64,000 nucleotides of DNA from Rhodospirillaceae bacterium (GTDB lineage Bacteria > Pseudomonadota > Alphaproteobacteria > MPNO01 > UBA2964): the NCBI GenBank assembly GCA_002709075.1, contig PAPV01000005.1, positions 206,205 to 270,204 of the forward strand, given 5' to 3'. Under the pieces are notes generated by a model, which made no database searches, was not told the origin of the DNA, and worked only from the letters and a program-made list of their open reading frames with translations. This document shows, piece by piece, positions 53,314-63,153 of this stretch. Every line of letters begins with the position of its first letter. Position 1 is the first letter of the stretch. Made by a program: the position numbers and the translations under genes.

Positions 53314-55428
53314 CTATTCTTTCCCAGTCTCGGAGCTTTTTGCTTCATTGCTTATAGTAGCAATAACTTCAAGTTGCCGTCTGTAAGGAATTTCGTTTAC
53401 ACCTAAGACAATTAAATCATTTATGTGAATACTTAAGAAATTCATTAATTTTTTCCTCACAGATGCATGAGTAACAACCACTCCTTTTTTTCCAATCTTC
53501 GCTTGATTCTCGAGTGCCAAATTCACCTCAGTAACAATACTCTCAGCCATTGAAGGCTCCAACATAAGAATTTCGGAATCGAACTGGTTTGCCGCAGATA
53601 TGAGTAACTGCTCTATCTCAGAGTCAAACACCACTACAGGCAACGCCTCATTTATAGGCACTATTTGTTGTATTAATAATTCTACAAGTGCTGGCCTAAG
53701 AGCCTCGGCAATTTCATCGTTAGACATACCCTTAGACTGAAAATTTGAAACATATTCAAGAATTTTTCTCAGATCCGTCAAGGGTATTCTGTCTTCTAAA
53801 AGCCCTTTTAGTATACTAGTAAGATTTGAGAGATTTATTACTTTTGGGATAACCGACTCAACAAGGTTTGGAGAGGTGTTTGTTAAATTATCCAGCAGTA
53901 TTTGGACATCATCCTGACCCAATATGTCATGTGCATTACATTTAATAATAGAACTCAAATGAGTTGCAATAATTGCATCTGGGTCAACCACAACGTGATG
54001 ATCGCCTTCAGCCTCAACCTGTTGATCAGAGTCTATCCATGTAGAAGCCATTCCAAATGCTGGGTCTTTTACATTTATACCGTCAAGTTTTTCAATCGAG
54101 TCTGGAGAGGGAAGGGCTAATTTTTTACCCATAAAGACGACATCTTCTCCTAAAATTATCTGTCCAATCTTTATCCGGTAGGTATCTTGGGGAAGGGTGA
54201 GGTCATCGGTTATTCGAACTTGCGGAATGATAAATCCGAGTTCCTTGGACAGTTCTTTTCTAACACTTGCTATTCGATTAGCCAAGGGAGCACCATCTTC
54301 ACCACCTATAAGATCAAGAAGGCTGAAACTTAAAATGACTGAAATAGCGGCATTATCGCTAATTTCGCTAATTTCGACAGCTTTCTCATCCTGTGGATCA
54401 TCAACAGATACTACTTTGGAACCAACTTCTATGGGGCTTATTTTTGCGCGATGCGAAATGTAAAAGCCAATTGCGGCGGCGGTTATACCAAAGGTGAAAA
54501 ACAAGATATTTGGCATTCCGGGTATGAGACCAAGAAGTCCGAGCACCGCTGCTACCGGATACCATGCCTTGGAGATTGACATTTCTTCAGCAACTTGCTC
54601 AGCCATATCGCGACCGGCCGATACTCGAGTAACAATGATTGCCGTACCTATTGACAACAAGAGAGATGGAATTGCCGCAGCAAGACCGTCACCAACCGAC
54701 AATAATATGTAGGTTTCTGCTGCGACGGATACCGGTAGATTGTGTTGTCCTATACCAATTGATAGTCCACCAATTATATTTATGGCTAGTATAAGAACCG
54801 CAGCAATTGCATCACCCTTTACAAATTTAGTTGCTCCGTCCATTGCACTATAAAAATCTGTCTCTTTACCAAGTTCCTCACGCTTTTTTAATGCATCCTC
54901 AGGAGTAAGAACTCCTGCATTAATATCTGCATCTATTGCCATCTGCTTACCTGGCATGGCATCTAGAGTGAAACGAGCAGATACTTCGGACACACGTCCT
55001 GCACCTTTTGTAATCACAATAAGATTAATTATAATTAAAATGATAAATACAAATATACCCACTGCGAAGTTTCCACCAATCACGAATTCACCAAACGCCT
55101 CAATGACCCTTCCGGCAGCATCAGGACCGTTTTGTCCTTCACTCAAGACAACACGAGTGGAAGCAACGTTTAGTGCTAATCTCAAAACTGTTGCAACAAG
55201 AAGAATTGTGGGAAAACTCGAAAAGTCAAGCGGTCTGAATGTGTGTAATGCCAGCATCAGCACCAGCAGTCCAATCATTATGTTTGTGGCGAAGAATACA
55301 TCTAAAACGAGGGGTGGTAGTGGGATGACCATTAGAACAACCACAGCTAAGATGCCAAAAGGCATTAATGTGCTTCTAAACATATTACTGAGACGGCTAA
55401 AACCGGGTATGTTCTGAATTGCTTCCAT
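53314..55428 (-). CDS. flhA: Flagellar export gate protein FlhA
   Basis: A 704-residue export-gate protein. The N-terminal half has eight membrane helices and the FHIPEP-type region: SARFTLDAMPGKQMAIDADI and NAGVLTPEDALKKREELGKE, DFYSAMDGATKFVKGDA. The C-terminal cytosolic domain (from about residue 350) binds chaperones and ends in INDLIVLGVNEIPYRRQLE. The ATG at 55428 is chosen because a sigma-54 promoter occupies 55462-55478. It is the first gene of flhA-flhF-flhG-fliA-unknown. Confidence 0.94.
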   Translation of the reverse strand: MEAIQNIPGFSRLSNMFRSTLMPFGILAVVVLMVIPLPPLVLDVFFATNIMIGLLVLMLALHTFRPLDFSSFPTILLVATVLRLALNVASTRVVLSEGQNGPDAAGRVIEAFGEFVIGGNFAVGIFVFIILIIINLIVITKGAGRVSEVSARFTLDAMPGKQMAIDADINAGVLTPEDALKKREELGKETDFYSAMDGATKFVKGDAIAAVLILAINIIGGLSIGIGQHNLPVSVAAETYILLSVGDGLAAAIPSLLLSIGTAIIVTRVSAGRDMAEQVAEEMSISKAWYPVAAVLGLLGLIPGMPNILFFTFGITAAAIGFYISHRAKISPIEVGSKVVSVDDPQDEKAVEISEISDNAAISVILSFSLLDLIGGEDGAPLANRIASVRKELSKELGFIIPQVRITDDLTLPQDTYRIKIGQIILGEDVVFMGKKLALPSPDSIEKLDGINVKDPAFGMASTWIDSDQQVEAEGDHHVVVDPDAIIATHLSSIIKCNAHDILGQDDVQILLDNLTNTSPNLVESVIPKVINLSNLTSILKGLLEDRIPLTDLRKILEYVSNFQSKGMSNDEIAEALRPALVELLIQQIVPINEALPVVVFDSEIEQLLISAANQFDSEILMLEPSMAESIVTEVNLALENQAKIGKKGVVVTHASVRKKLMNFLSIHINDLIVLGVNEIPYRRQLEVIATISNEAKSSETGKE

Positions 55429-55461
55429 AAAACTTATCCATATGAGTGTTTTTAAAAGTGA

Positions 55462-55478
55462 ATGCAAAAGATGTGCCA
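55462..55478 (-). promoter_or_regulatory. Sigma-54 promoter of the flhA operon
   Basis: On the minus strand TGGCACATCTTTTGCAT gives an essentially perfect TGGCAC-N5-TTGCA with GG and GC 12 bases apart. It is 34 bases before the flhA ATG and rules out starts further upstream. Confidence 0.85.
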
Positions 55479-55505
55479 GAGGCCTAATAAGAATGGAAAT
55501 GGATT

Positions 55506-56438
55506 ATGATAATATCTTCTAAAAAATACTTAGAATTCAAAAGTCATGTATTTACAATTCTGGAGAAGAATGATGGATCCAACAAAATAAGTAAAAATTG
55601 CGACTACCTTATTATCGCATTCATTATATTAAATATCATTATCATTATATGTGAATCTATTGACAAAATCTTTCAGGGAAATGAAGAAATATTTCGGAAT
55701 CTAGAGATATTTTTTGTTTTGTTATTTACATTCGAATACCTTCTGAGATTGTGGTCTCAGCAAGACTTCGAAAAAAACGGTAAAATAAAAAATGGCCGAA
55801 TTCGTTACTTTTTCAGTTTTTACGGGCTGGTAGATATTCTCTCAGTTTTGCCATTTTATTTACAAATAATATTTCCTGGTTTTGATTTACGAATATTGAG
55901 AACATTCCGGTTAATTAGAATTTTAAAAATATCCCATTACAATTCTGCTATTGAGGATCTATTTCAAGCTATTTATGTTGAGCGTAAACCATTTCTAGCA
56001 ACACTCTATATATTTGCTGTGGCTATTCTACTTAACTCAACACTTTTGTATTTTGCAGAAAGTCAGGTTCAGCCCGATAAGTTTGGATCTATACCGGATG
56101 CTATTTATTGGTCTGTGATTACACTAACTACTGTTGGCTATGGCGACGTCACACCGCAAACCTCGATAGGAAAGGTAATAGCTGTTTTTACAGCTTTGAC
56201 AGGTATATGCGTTGTCGCTTTGTTGTCAGGTATAGTTGCTACAGCTTTTTCCCGGCAAATAAATCAACGTCAGTTAATTTTTGAAGAGCAAGTAAGAAAG
56301 GCTCTGGAAGACGGCGTAATTACTGATACAGAAATGGAAATGCTTAATACCATGCGTAAAGAATTTGATATTGATGATGAGTTTCAATCTAGTCTTATCA
56401 AAAATATATTGAGGCAAAGATCCCATAAATATAGATAA
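55506..56438 (+). CDS. Voltage-gated potassium channel-like ion transporter
   Basis: A 310-residue membrane protein of the six-helix Kv type. S1-S4 occupy about residues 30-150, with the voltage-sensor-like S4 LRILRTFRLIRILKI; the pore loop has TLTTVGYGDVTP, the potassium filter; S6 is followed by a short cytosolic coiled tail. It is divergent from flhA (77 bases between starts) and precedes the activator gene. A link to motility (membrane potential) is only suggested by position. Confidence 0.85.
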   Translation: MIISSKKYLEFKSHVFTILEKNDGSNKISKNCDYLIIAFIILNIIIIICESIDKIFQGNEEIFRNLEIFFVLLFTFEYLLRLWSQQDFEKNGKIKNGRIRYFFSFYGLVDILSVLPFYLQIIFPGFDLRILRTFRLIRILKISHYNSAIEDLFQAIYVERKPFLATLYIFAVAILLNSTLLYFAESQVQPDKFGSIPDAIYWSVITLTTVGYGDVTPQTSIGKVIAVFTALTGICVVALLSGIVATAFSRQINQRQLIFEEQVRKALEDGVITDTEMEMLNTMRKEFDIDDEFQSSLIKNILRQRSHKYR

Positions 56439-56595
56439 ATAACGAAAAATCGTCAGTGGAATTACGAAACGATAAAATTTCGTCAATAATAGTTTGTAAG
56501 TTTTAATAAGGTGGACTGCTGTAGGATTTTTGTCTGGCTAACACATACTTATATCTGATAATTTTCCTAAGTTCCGTTTCTCAACCAAAAAAGAT

Positions 56596-56612
56596 TGGCA
56601 CAGATCTTGCTT
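56596..56612 (+). promoter_or_regulatory. Sigma-54 promoter of the activator-fliE operon
   Basis: TGGCACAGATCTTGCTT is a consensus sigma-54 promoter with the GG-GC spacing of 12. It lies 28 bases before the ATG at 56640. An open frame beginning at 56595 would cross it and is rejected. Confidence 0.88.
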
Positions 56613-56639
56613 CTATCAACCCAAGCAAGAGAGGTGACA

Positions 56640-57812
56640 ATGATTTACATAGATAAAACTTCACTTTCAATTTCTTTGGAAATTTCCAATGCTTTTGATC
56701 TAAGACGGGTTGCATATTCAGACATACCTGTTGAGGAAATCAAAAAAGGGGACCCTAACAACCATTCTACTCTTGTATGTGGAATCATACATGGGACAAA
56801 AGATCCTCAAAAAGTAGTTAACGAGGCAACCGAGAAAGCGGTAAGAAAGGGCATACAGAGACTTGTCATTGTCGACGAAACAAAAGAAATGCCCGGTATT
56901 GAGAGTTTAAAAAATGGCCGAATTATCATAATAAATGCGGACTTCAAATCAACTCGATTTTCTTCAGAGTTTTTAGTAAGCCTAATTATCAGTATTGTAG
57001 CAGAGAATGCCGGATATGTATTAAAAGATAAAGCATCTGAAAAGTTGTTTGATATTGCAGAACGAGTGGCTAAGTCAGATGTTGGTGTTTTTATTAATGG
57101 CCCAACCGGTACGGGTAAGGAAGTTCTTTCTAACTTTCTGCACGAACATTCTTGCCGTAAAAATGAAAAATTTATTGCATTAAACTGCGCGGCTATCCCC
57201 GATCATATGTTAGAGGCCATGTTGTTTGGACATTTAAAAGGTGCATTCACTGGTGCAGCTTCACATAGCAAAGGGATCTTTAGAGCGGCAGACAAGGGTA
57301 CTCTTTTACTTGATGAAATTTCAGAAATGCCCCTATCATTGCAAGCAAAACTACTTCGAATGCTTCAAGAGAGGGCGGTTACACCGGTGGGAGGGACTGA
57401 ATCCATTCCCTGTGATGTGAGGGTTTTGGCCACCTCCAATAGAAATATGGAAATTGAAGTTCAAGAAGGAAGATTCCGGGAAGATTTATATTATCGTCTA
57501 AACGTCTTTCCTCTGACTACCTTACCATTAGAAAATAGAAAAAAGGATATACTAGCTCTGAGTGCCCACATGCTTATCAGGCATAATAAAGATTGGGCGA
57601 ACCTTCCCTTTTTGACTACGGCGGCAGCAAATCGTTTGCAGTCGTATAACTGGCCAGGAAATGTGCGTGAGTTGGAGAACGTTGTTCAACGTGCAACTGT
57701 TTTGGCGGCCGATAATATAATTGAAGAACATGATATTTTGATTAATTCGCAAACTTTTATTGGTCAAATAATTCCACCCACAATTAACGAAAAGTCATTA
57801 GCAAGAACATAG
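56640..57812 (+). CDS. FlbD-like sigma-54 activator without a DNA-binding domain
   Basis: A 390-residue AAA+ enhancer-type protein. Residues 1-120 resemble a degenerate receiver with no obvious phospho-Asp. The AAA+ domain has Walker A GPTGTGKE (154-161), the sigma-54 contact loop GAFTGA (201-206) and Walker B LLLDE (222-226), with YNWPGNVRELENVVQRA near residue 340. It ends about 35 residues later (SLART) with no Fis-type helix-turn-helix; the next gene starts 10 bases on, so nothing is hidden. Caulobacter FlbD keeps that domain; Helicobacter FlgR is a known case without it. It is probably read from its own sigma-54 promoter. Confidence 0.85.
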   Translation: MIYIDKTSLSISLEISNAFDLRRVAYSDIPVEEIKKGDPNNHSTLVCGIIHGTKDPQKVVNEATEKAVRKGIQRLVIVDETKEMPGIESLKNGRIIIINADFKSTRFSSEFLVSLIISIVAENAGYVLKDKASEKLFDIAERVAKSDVGVFINGPTGTGKEVLSNFLHEHSCRKNEKFIALNCAAIPDHMLEAMLFGHLKGAFTGAASHSKGIFRAADKGTLLLDEISEMPLSLQAKLLRMLQERAVTPVGGTESIPCDVRVLATSNRNMEIEVQEGRFREDLYYRLNVFPLTTLPLENRKKDILALSAHMLIRHNKDWANLPFLTTAAANRLQSYNWPGNVRELENVVQRATVLAADNIIEEHDILINSQTFIGQIIPPTINEKSLART

Positions 57813-57821
57813 AGATGAAAA

Positions 57822-58133
57822 ATGGATAAAATTTCGAATACTTATCAACAAAATCTTACCCCTGTAAAAAATTTGAATTCTGAACCTAGAAGTAATGGCG
57901 AGTTTGACAGCAACCGAAGCTTTATCAATGAAATTAAAGATACATTGGATAAAGTATCTGAAGAACAGCTTAATGCACAAAAAATTGCAAAAGCTTTTGA
58001 AGTAGGTGAAGAAAACAGTGTGGCTAAGGTTATGGTAGCACAACAGGTTTCATCTCTAGGTTTTAATATGGTTCTTAATGTCCGGAACAAGGTCTTAAGT
58101 GCATATAGAGATATTATAAATATGCCCGTTTAA
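57822..58133 (+). CDS. fliE: Flagellar hook-basal body protein FliE
   Basis: A 103-residue protein that joins MS ring and rod. SFINEIKDTLDKVSEEQLNA and the C-terminal MVAQQVSSLGFNMVLNVRNK, VLSAYRDIINMPV fit FliE. It lies 10 bases after the activator gene and 24 bases before fliF. Confidence 0.9.
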   Translation: MDKISNTYQQNLTPVKNLNSEPRSNGEFDSNRSFINEIKDTLDKVSEEQLNAQKIAKAFEVGEENSVAKVMVAQQVSSLGFNMVLNVRNKVLSAYRDIINMPV

Positions 58134-58157
58134 GAATGTAACTCATTAACTAAAAAA

Positions 58158-59912
58158 ATGGTAATCGATATGGCAACAAGTACAAGCGATGTTGTAATAA
58201 ATGAACCTGGTGGCCCGTTGGCCGGTGTGATGCAACGTGTAAAAAACTTTAGTGCTTTTGTGCGACAACCGAGTGTTCAAAGGGCTTTGCCAACATTGGC
58301 GGCTTTGGTCTTGTTACCTTTTGGGCTTGTAATTTATTTTTCAATTCAGACGCCTGAACGAACCTCATTATACGGTTCTCTTCCCGAGGCAGAGAAGGCA
58401 AAAGTCATAGAGGCATTAAGAAACCAAGGAGTAGATGTGGCAGTCGACCCGGTAACGGGGGAGGTTACTGTTCCTTTAGATGACTATCACTCTTCAAGAA
58501 TGAGTCTGGCTGCTCAGGGTTTGCCGGAAACAGTAGCAGATGGATATGGTGGATTAAAAGATTTACCAATGGGGGCGAGCAGATCATTGGAATCCATTAA
58601 ATTGAAGCAAACGCAAGAAGTGGAGCTCGCAAAATCAATTTCCAATATTGATATTATTAAAAGTGCACGTGTGCACTTGGCAATCCCGGAACGTTCGGTT
58701 TTTGCCAGAAATTCACTGCCACCAAAAGCGTCTGTATTCGTAAATCTCGCACGAGGAAGAACTCTTACTTCCGATCAAATAAGCGCTATTGTAAATTTGG
58801 TTTCATCCTCCGTACCCAACCTTGCAAGGGAAAATGTAGCTGTCATAGATCAAATTGGCAGATTATTATCTAATAATGAGCTCGATCAAGCTAGTCGGCT
58901 GACTGACAAACAGTTCGGCCACAAAATCAAAGTTGAGAACGTATACCGAAGCAGAGTTGAGGCTCTTTTGTCTCCTCTTGTGGGGTCTGGAAACGTAAAC
59001 GTTCAAGTCAGCGTGAGCTTAGATTTTACTAAAAAAACTAAATCACTTGAAACATATGATCCTAATGGAAGGGTTATACGGAGTGAAAAAGTTATGGATG
59101 AAAAAACCGCTCGTAAAAAAGCCATGGGTATACCCGGTGCTGTTACAAACACTCCTCCCGCGGAAGGTGAACAAAACAATCCTGATAAAGCGGCTGTAGT
59201 TGAAAATCAGTCGGGGAAATCAACAAAAGATCAGGATGTTACGACTCGAAAAAATATCGTCCGAAATTATGATTTGTCACGTACTTTATTTAAAGAGGAA
59301 ACGCCACTTGCACAAATTCGAAAGATTAATGTCGCAATTTTAATGAAAGAAGAAAAGGAAATTACCCCAGCAGAGGGAGCTCAGCCAAAAAAAGACCGGG
59401 TTAGTGAGATTGCAGTTTTGGAAAAATTAGTTACTTCTGCACTAGGATTGGATGCTGCTCGGGGTGATACTCTGGTAATACTAGAACGTCCTTTTGTAGA
59501 CATGATACCCGAGGCGATTAAAATAAATTGGTATGAAGAAAAATGGGTAAAAGATCTTGCTATTAATTTTATGACTTTCCTCGTGATGTGTGTTCTTGCA
59601 ATTGGTGTTGTAAAACCTCTTGTCAATCGAATAGTTTTCTCATCAAAAGCTGATCAAAGTCTTCAGCAAGCTCAGGCAGAGCTTGTTCAAGCAGATGAAG
59701 AACTTCAATCACTGGAAGTGCAACCTGGTGAGAGTCTTGACGATATAAAGAAAAAACTTAAACCCACCCGCTCAGGTATTTCATCCGAAATGCTTGATAC
59801 GGCAAATACATACGATGACAAAGTTGCTATCATTCGTATGATCGTCTCTGACGAGGCAGGGCGCGTATCAAACGTGTTTAAGGGTATGATTCAAGAAGAC
59901 CTGAATGCATGA
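58158..59912 (+). CDS. fliF: Flagellar MS-ring protein FliF
   Basis: A 584-residue ring protein with two membrane helices (about residues 45-65 and 465-490). The periplasmic ring-building motifs are present: AEKAKVIEALRNQGVDVAVD, GLPETVADGYGGLKDLPMGA, and SARVHLAIPERSVFARN. The long central loop is charged and low in complexity (AVVENQSGKSTKDQD). The cytosolic tail ends near residue 584, where FliG binds. Start could be 58158 or the ATG four codons on; neither has a clear ribosome site. Confidence 0.93.
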   Translation: MVIDMATSTSDVVINEPGGPLAGVMQRVKNFSAFVRQPSVQRALPTLAALVLLPFGLVIYFSIQTPERTSLYGSLPEAEKAKVIEALRNQGVDVAVDPVTGEVTVPLDDYHSSRMSLAAQGLPETVADGYGGLKDLPMGASRSLESIKLKQTQEVELAKSISNIDIIKSARVHLAIPERSVFARNSLPPKASVFVNLARGRTLTSDQISAIVNLVSSSVPNLARENVAVIDQIGRLLSNNELDQASRLTDKQFGHKIKVENVYRSRVEALLSPLVGSGNVNVQVSVSLDFTKKTKSLETYDPNGRVIRSEKVMDEKTARKKAMGIPGAVTNTPPAEGEQNNPDKAAVVENQSGKSTKDQDVTTRKNIVRNYDLSRTLFKEETPLAQIRKINVAILMKEEKEITPAEGAQPKKDRVSEIAVLEKLVTSALGLDAARGDTLVILERPFVDMIPEAIKINWYEEKWVKDLAINFMTFLVMCVLAIGVVKPLVNRIVFSSKADQSLQQAQAELVQADEELQSLEVQPGESLDDIKKKLKPTRSGISSEMLDTANTYDDKVAIIRMIVSDEAGRVSNVFKGMIQEDLNA

Positions 59913-59957
59913 GAAAATTGTAGATTTTTATCACCATATCAATAGCGGAAGAGAAAA

Positions 59958-61019
59958 ATGGCCGAAGCTGAAACCGAAGCGCAAGATGAAACAAGTGTCG
60001 ACACTGCAAGTGAGGAGGTATTTAAGTCCCTAACTGGCACGGAAAAGTCCGCTATTCTGATGATGCTTTTGGGTGAAGAAGAAGGGGCAGCAGTAATGAA
60101 AGCACTAAACCCGCAAGAGGTCCAGACACTGGGTGCTGCAATGTATTCAGTACAAGGAGTGAATCAGTCGGTTGTGAATATGGTTTTAGATGAATTTCTT
60201 GAGGTAATTAAACAGCAGACAAGTCTTGGCCTTGGTGCTGGAAATTACATTCGAAATGTAATGGAGAAAGCATTAGGAGAAGATAAAGCCCAGTCGGTTC
60301 TAAGTCGCATTACACCATCCAGCAGCGAAAAGCCGATTGAGATTTTAGATTGGATGGATGCGCGGTCGATAGCGGAACTTATTCAAGATGAACATCCGCA
60401 AATAGTTGCCTTGGTAATGAGTTATCTTGAAGTCGGACTCGCAGCTGATGTTTTGCTTCTTTTAGACGATACCTTGCAGGCAGAAGTTATCCAAAGGATC
60501 GCAACACTGGAAACCGTCGATCCATCTGCCATTAAAGAACTTGAAAACGTGTTGCAGCTTAAATTTAAGGCAAACACCAATTTGCGATCCACTCAGGTCG
60601 GAGGTGTTAAGGCCGCTGCAAAGATAATGAATTTTACAAAAGAAGCGATGGAAAAAAGAATTCTGGGTGCAATCCGGAAGAGCGACAAGGATCTTATGGC
60701 TGCCATCCAGGATAATATGTTTGTATTTGATAATTTAGGTATGTCTGATGACAAAGCACTGCAGGTATTGTTGAGATCCGTAGAAGTAGAGGATCTATGT
60801 TTGTCTATGAAAGGGGCAGATGAAGAACTACAAAATAAACTTTACTCGTGTATGTCAGAGAGAGCCGCTGCAAATTTGAAAGATGAAATGGAAGCATTAG
60901 GGCCTATTCGACTTTCCGAAGTTCAAGATGCGCAAAAACGAATTGTTGCTGTAGCCAGGCGTTTGTCAGATGAAGGAGCAATTGTACTTGCTGGGCGCGG
61001 TGGAGAGGAAATGGTTTAG
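59958..61019 (+). CDS. fliG: Flagellar motor switch protein FliG
   Basis: A 353-residue rotor protein with the three-domain FliG layout. LTGTEKSAILMMLLGEEEGA is the FliF-binding start, DEHPQIVALVMSYLEVGLAA the middle armadillo region, and the C-terminal torque domain has DLMAAIQDNMFVFDNLGMSD and the charged KDEMEALGPIRLSEVQDAQK helix. It ends directly before fliH. Confidence 0.94.
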   Translation: MAEAETEAQDETSVDTASEEVFKSLTGTEKSAILMMLLGEEEGAAVMKALNPQEVQTLGAAMYSVQGVNQSVVNMVLDEFLEVIKQQTSLGLGAGNYIRNVMEKALGEDKAQSVLSRITPSSSEKPIEILDWMDARSIAELIQDEHPQIVALVMSYLEVGLAADVLLLLDDTLQAEVIQRIATLETVDPSAIKELENVLQLKFKANTNLRSTQVGGVKAAAKIMNFTKEAMEKRILGAIRKSDKDLMAAIQDNMFVFDNLGMSDDKALQVLLRSVEVEDLCLSMKGADEELQNKLYSCMSERAAANLKDEMEALGPIRLSEVQDAQKRIVAVARRLSDEGAIVLAGRGGEEMV

Positions 61020-61823
61020 ATGCTTGCACAGAGTCAAACAGAGAAGTTTTTAACATTATTGAGTAATAACCCCCGCTCAGAATTTGAAAAGCAACCTTTA
61101 AAGAAAAAAAATTCCGACACTGGTTTTAAACCATTAAGTGTTGCCGATTTAGTTAATAAGAATCCGATTAATCAAACTTGCGATGATGAGGTTGTTTTTG
61201 AAGAACAACATGTGAGAGATGAGGAAAGTGTCCCTCGCTTTAAACATGAAACAGAAAACCTAAATGGTGTTGACAATATTACAGAAAAAGTTGACCGCGT
61301 CCAAAGTGATGAGCTTGCGTCCCCCTCAGTGGAACCTGAGCAATTAAGCAATAAAAACAATATCGATACTCTTGATGAAGAAAAGGAAAAAATTAGTCTT
61401 CAGGCATACGATGAGGGGTATGCCGCGGGATTGGCTGCGGCCGAAAGTGCATCGGAGGGTGATGTTGTTGAGTCAATTCGTCATCTGCAAAATATCATAA
61501 AATCTTCAGAGACGTCTGATGTTTTTAATAAAGAATATATCAAAACATTTATTGTAGAAACAATTCGAGCAGAAACTACAAAAACAATTGGCTTTTGTAT
61601 TGAACAATTACCAGAAAAATTTCTTGAGAGTATTCATGATAAACTTGAAAAATTTTCATATCTTACTGAGAAGAAAACAATCCAATTAAATACAGAGGAT
61701 TATAATTTGATAAAATCATATGCTGATTTTGATGAAGAAGGAAAATTTGAATTTGTTGCATCAGAGAAGCTTGATAGAGGTTCGATACTGATTGAAGTAG
61801 GTAATATAATTTTTAATAATTGA
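61020..61823 (+). CDS. fliH: Flagellar export ATPase regulator FliH
   Basis: A 267-residue protein. The first half is acidic and disordered; AYDEGYAAGLAAAE starts the GxxxG-type coiled helix that binds FliI; the C-terminal domain (LNTEDYNLIKSYADFDEEGK, DRGSILIEVG) is the FliH end. Identity rests on position between fliG and fliI plus these features, because the family is weakly conserved. Confidence 0.8.
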   Translation: MLAQSQTEKFLTLLSNNPRSEFEKQPLKKKNSDTGFKPLSVADLVNKNPINQTCDDEVVFEEQHVRDEESVPRFKHETENLNGVDNITEKVDRVQSDELASPSVEPEQLSNKNNIDTLDEEKEKISLQAYDEGYAAGLAAAESASEGDVVESIRHLQNIIKSSETSDVFNKEYIKTFIVETIRAETTKTIGFCIEQLPEKFLESIHDKLEKFSYLTEKKTIQLNTEDYNLIKSYADFDEEGKFEFVASEKLDRGSILIEVGNIIFNN

Positions 61824-61830
61824 AGGTATC

Positions 61831-63153
61831 ATGCAGATAGAAGACAGTATTTTTGACGAAATAAGAAATAATACTTTTCAAAAAGAAATAAACATTACTG
61901 GTGTGGTTCGAAGTTACGATGGAGTTGTGGTTACTTGCGACGGATTTCCTGCACCGGTTGGGGCTTTATGCAAAATCACGGATGACTCTGGAAATCAATC
62001 TTTTGCAGAGTTAATAGGTTTTGGCAAAGGCATTAATAAATTGGTCCCATACACTGGATCCTCTAATGTAATTGCTGGTGCCCGAGTAGAACTTATTAGC
62101 CATGGTGCGTCTGCAAAGATTGATGACAGATGTTTGGGAAGAGCATTTGACTCTCTTTTGCAACCTTTAGATCAGAATCCCCACACTACATTTATAGATC
62201 CAATTTCGTTAGACGGCGAAAAAATAAATGCATTGGATAGAAGACCGATTTCCGAACCATTTGATACTGGTGTAAGGGCCATTAATGGTTTGTTGTGCAT
62301 TGGTCGTGGTCAAAGAGTAGGAATTGTAGCGGGGTCTGGTGTTGGCAAGAGTGTTCTGCTGCAGATGATTACTCGCCATTCACATTCGGATGTAATAGTA
62401 GTAGGATTAATAGGCGAGAGATCAAGGGAAATTGGCGATTTCATAAGAAAAACACTGACCTCTGAAATGATTTCACGTTTGTGCATAATAGCTGAACCGG
62501 CGGGCAGTTCTCCGTTGCGAAGAATAAGAGCGGCAAATTTATGTACCGCAATATCAGAGTATTTTAGGAAAAAAGGAAAAAATACTTTACTCATCATGGA
62601 CTCACTTACGAGGGTTGCTCACGCTCGACGAGAGATAGGTTTAGCACTTGGGGAGAATGCTTCTGTAAGGGGGTACCCCCCTTCAGCAATTGCGATGATT
62701 CCTGAATTGATTGAAAGAGCAGGTCAAGGAAGCTCCACTGAAGGTTCAACCACAGGTATTTATACAGTATTAGCAGATTCTGATGATTTAAATGATCCTG
62801 TAGTAGACTCATCCAGGGCAATTTTAGATGGCCATATAGTGCTTTCCAGAATGCAATCGGAATTGGGCATTTATCCTGCAATAGATATTAGTTCATCTAT
62901 AAGTCGTGTGCTCTCAGATATTACTAGTGTGGAGCAGCAAAATAATATTCGGGAATTTAGAAAATACTATTCAATATATCAGGAAAATAAGGATTTGCTT
63001 TTACTTGGTGGTTACAAACAGGGAAGTGACTTAGAGATGGATAAAGCGATTACATTGTATGACCAAATGTCAAAGTATATTGTTCAAGCACCTGATGAAA
63101 AATGCAATATAGAGGATTCAATTAAAGTTTTGAGTGGCGTTTTTAATGGATAG
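61831..63153 (+). CDS. fliI: Flagellum-specific ATPase FliI
   Basis: A 440-residue F1-beta-like ATPase that helps load export substrates. Walker A is GIVAGSGVGKSVLLQM, the catalytic Glu lies in GLIGERSREIGDF, Walker B is TLLIMDSLTRVAHAR, and VRGYPPSAIAMIPELIERAG plus EGSTTGIYTVLADSDD are family signatures. Its last 8 bases overlap fliJ. Confidence 0.95.
   Translation: MQIEDSIFDEIRNNTFQKEINITGVVRSYDGVVVTCDGFPAPVGALCKITDDSGNQSFAELIGFGKGINKLVPYTGSSNVIAGARVELISHGASAKIDDRCLGRAFDSLLQPLDQNPHTTFIDPISLDGEKINALDRRPISEPFDTGVRAINGLLCIGRGQRVGIVAGSGVGKSVLLQMITRHSHSDVIVVGLIGERSREIGDFIRKTLTSEMISRLCIIAEPAGSSPLRRIRAANLCTAISEYFRKKGKNTLLIMDSLTRVAHARREIGLALGENASVRGYPPSAIAMIPELIERAGQGSSTEGSTTGIYTVLADSDDLNDPVVDSSRAILDGHIVLSRMQSELGIYPAIDISSSISRVLSDITSVEQQNNIREFRKYYSIYQENKDLLLLGGYKQGSDLEMDKAITLYDQMSKYIVQAPDEKCNIEDSIKVLSGVFNG

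Noticed and set aside
56595..56639. An upstream start for the sigma-54 activator at 56595
   Set aside because: The consensus sigma-54 promoter occupies 56596-56612, and AGAGAGG stands just before the ATG at 56640.
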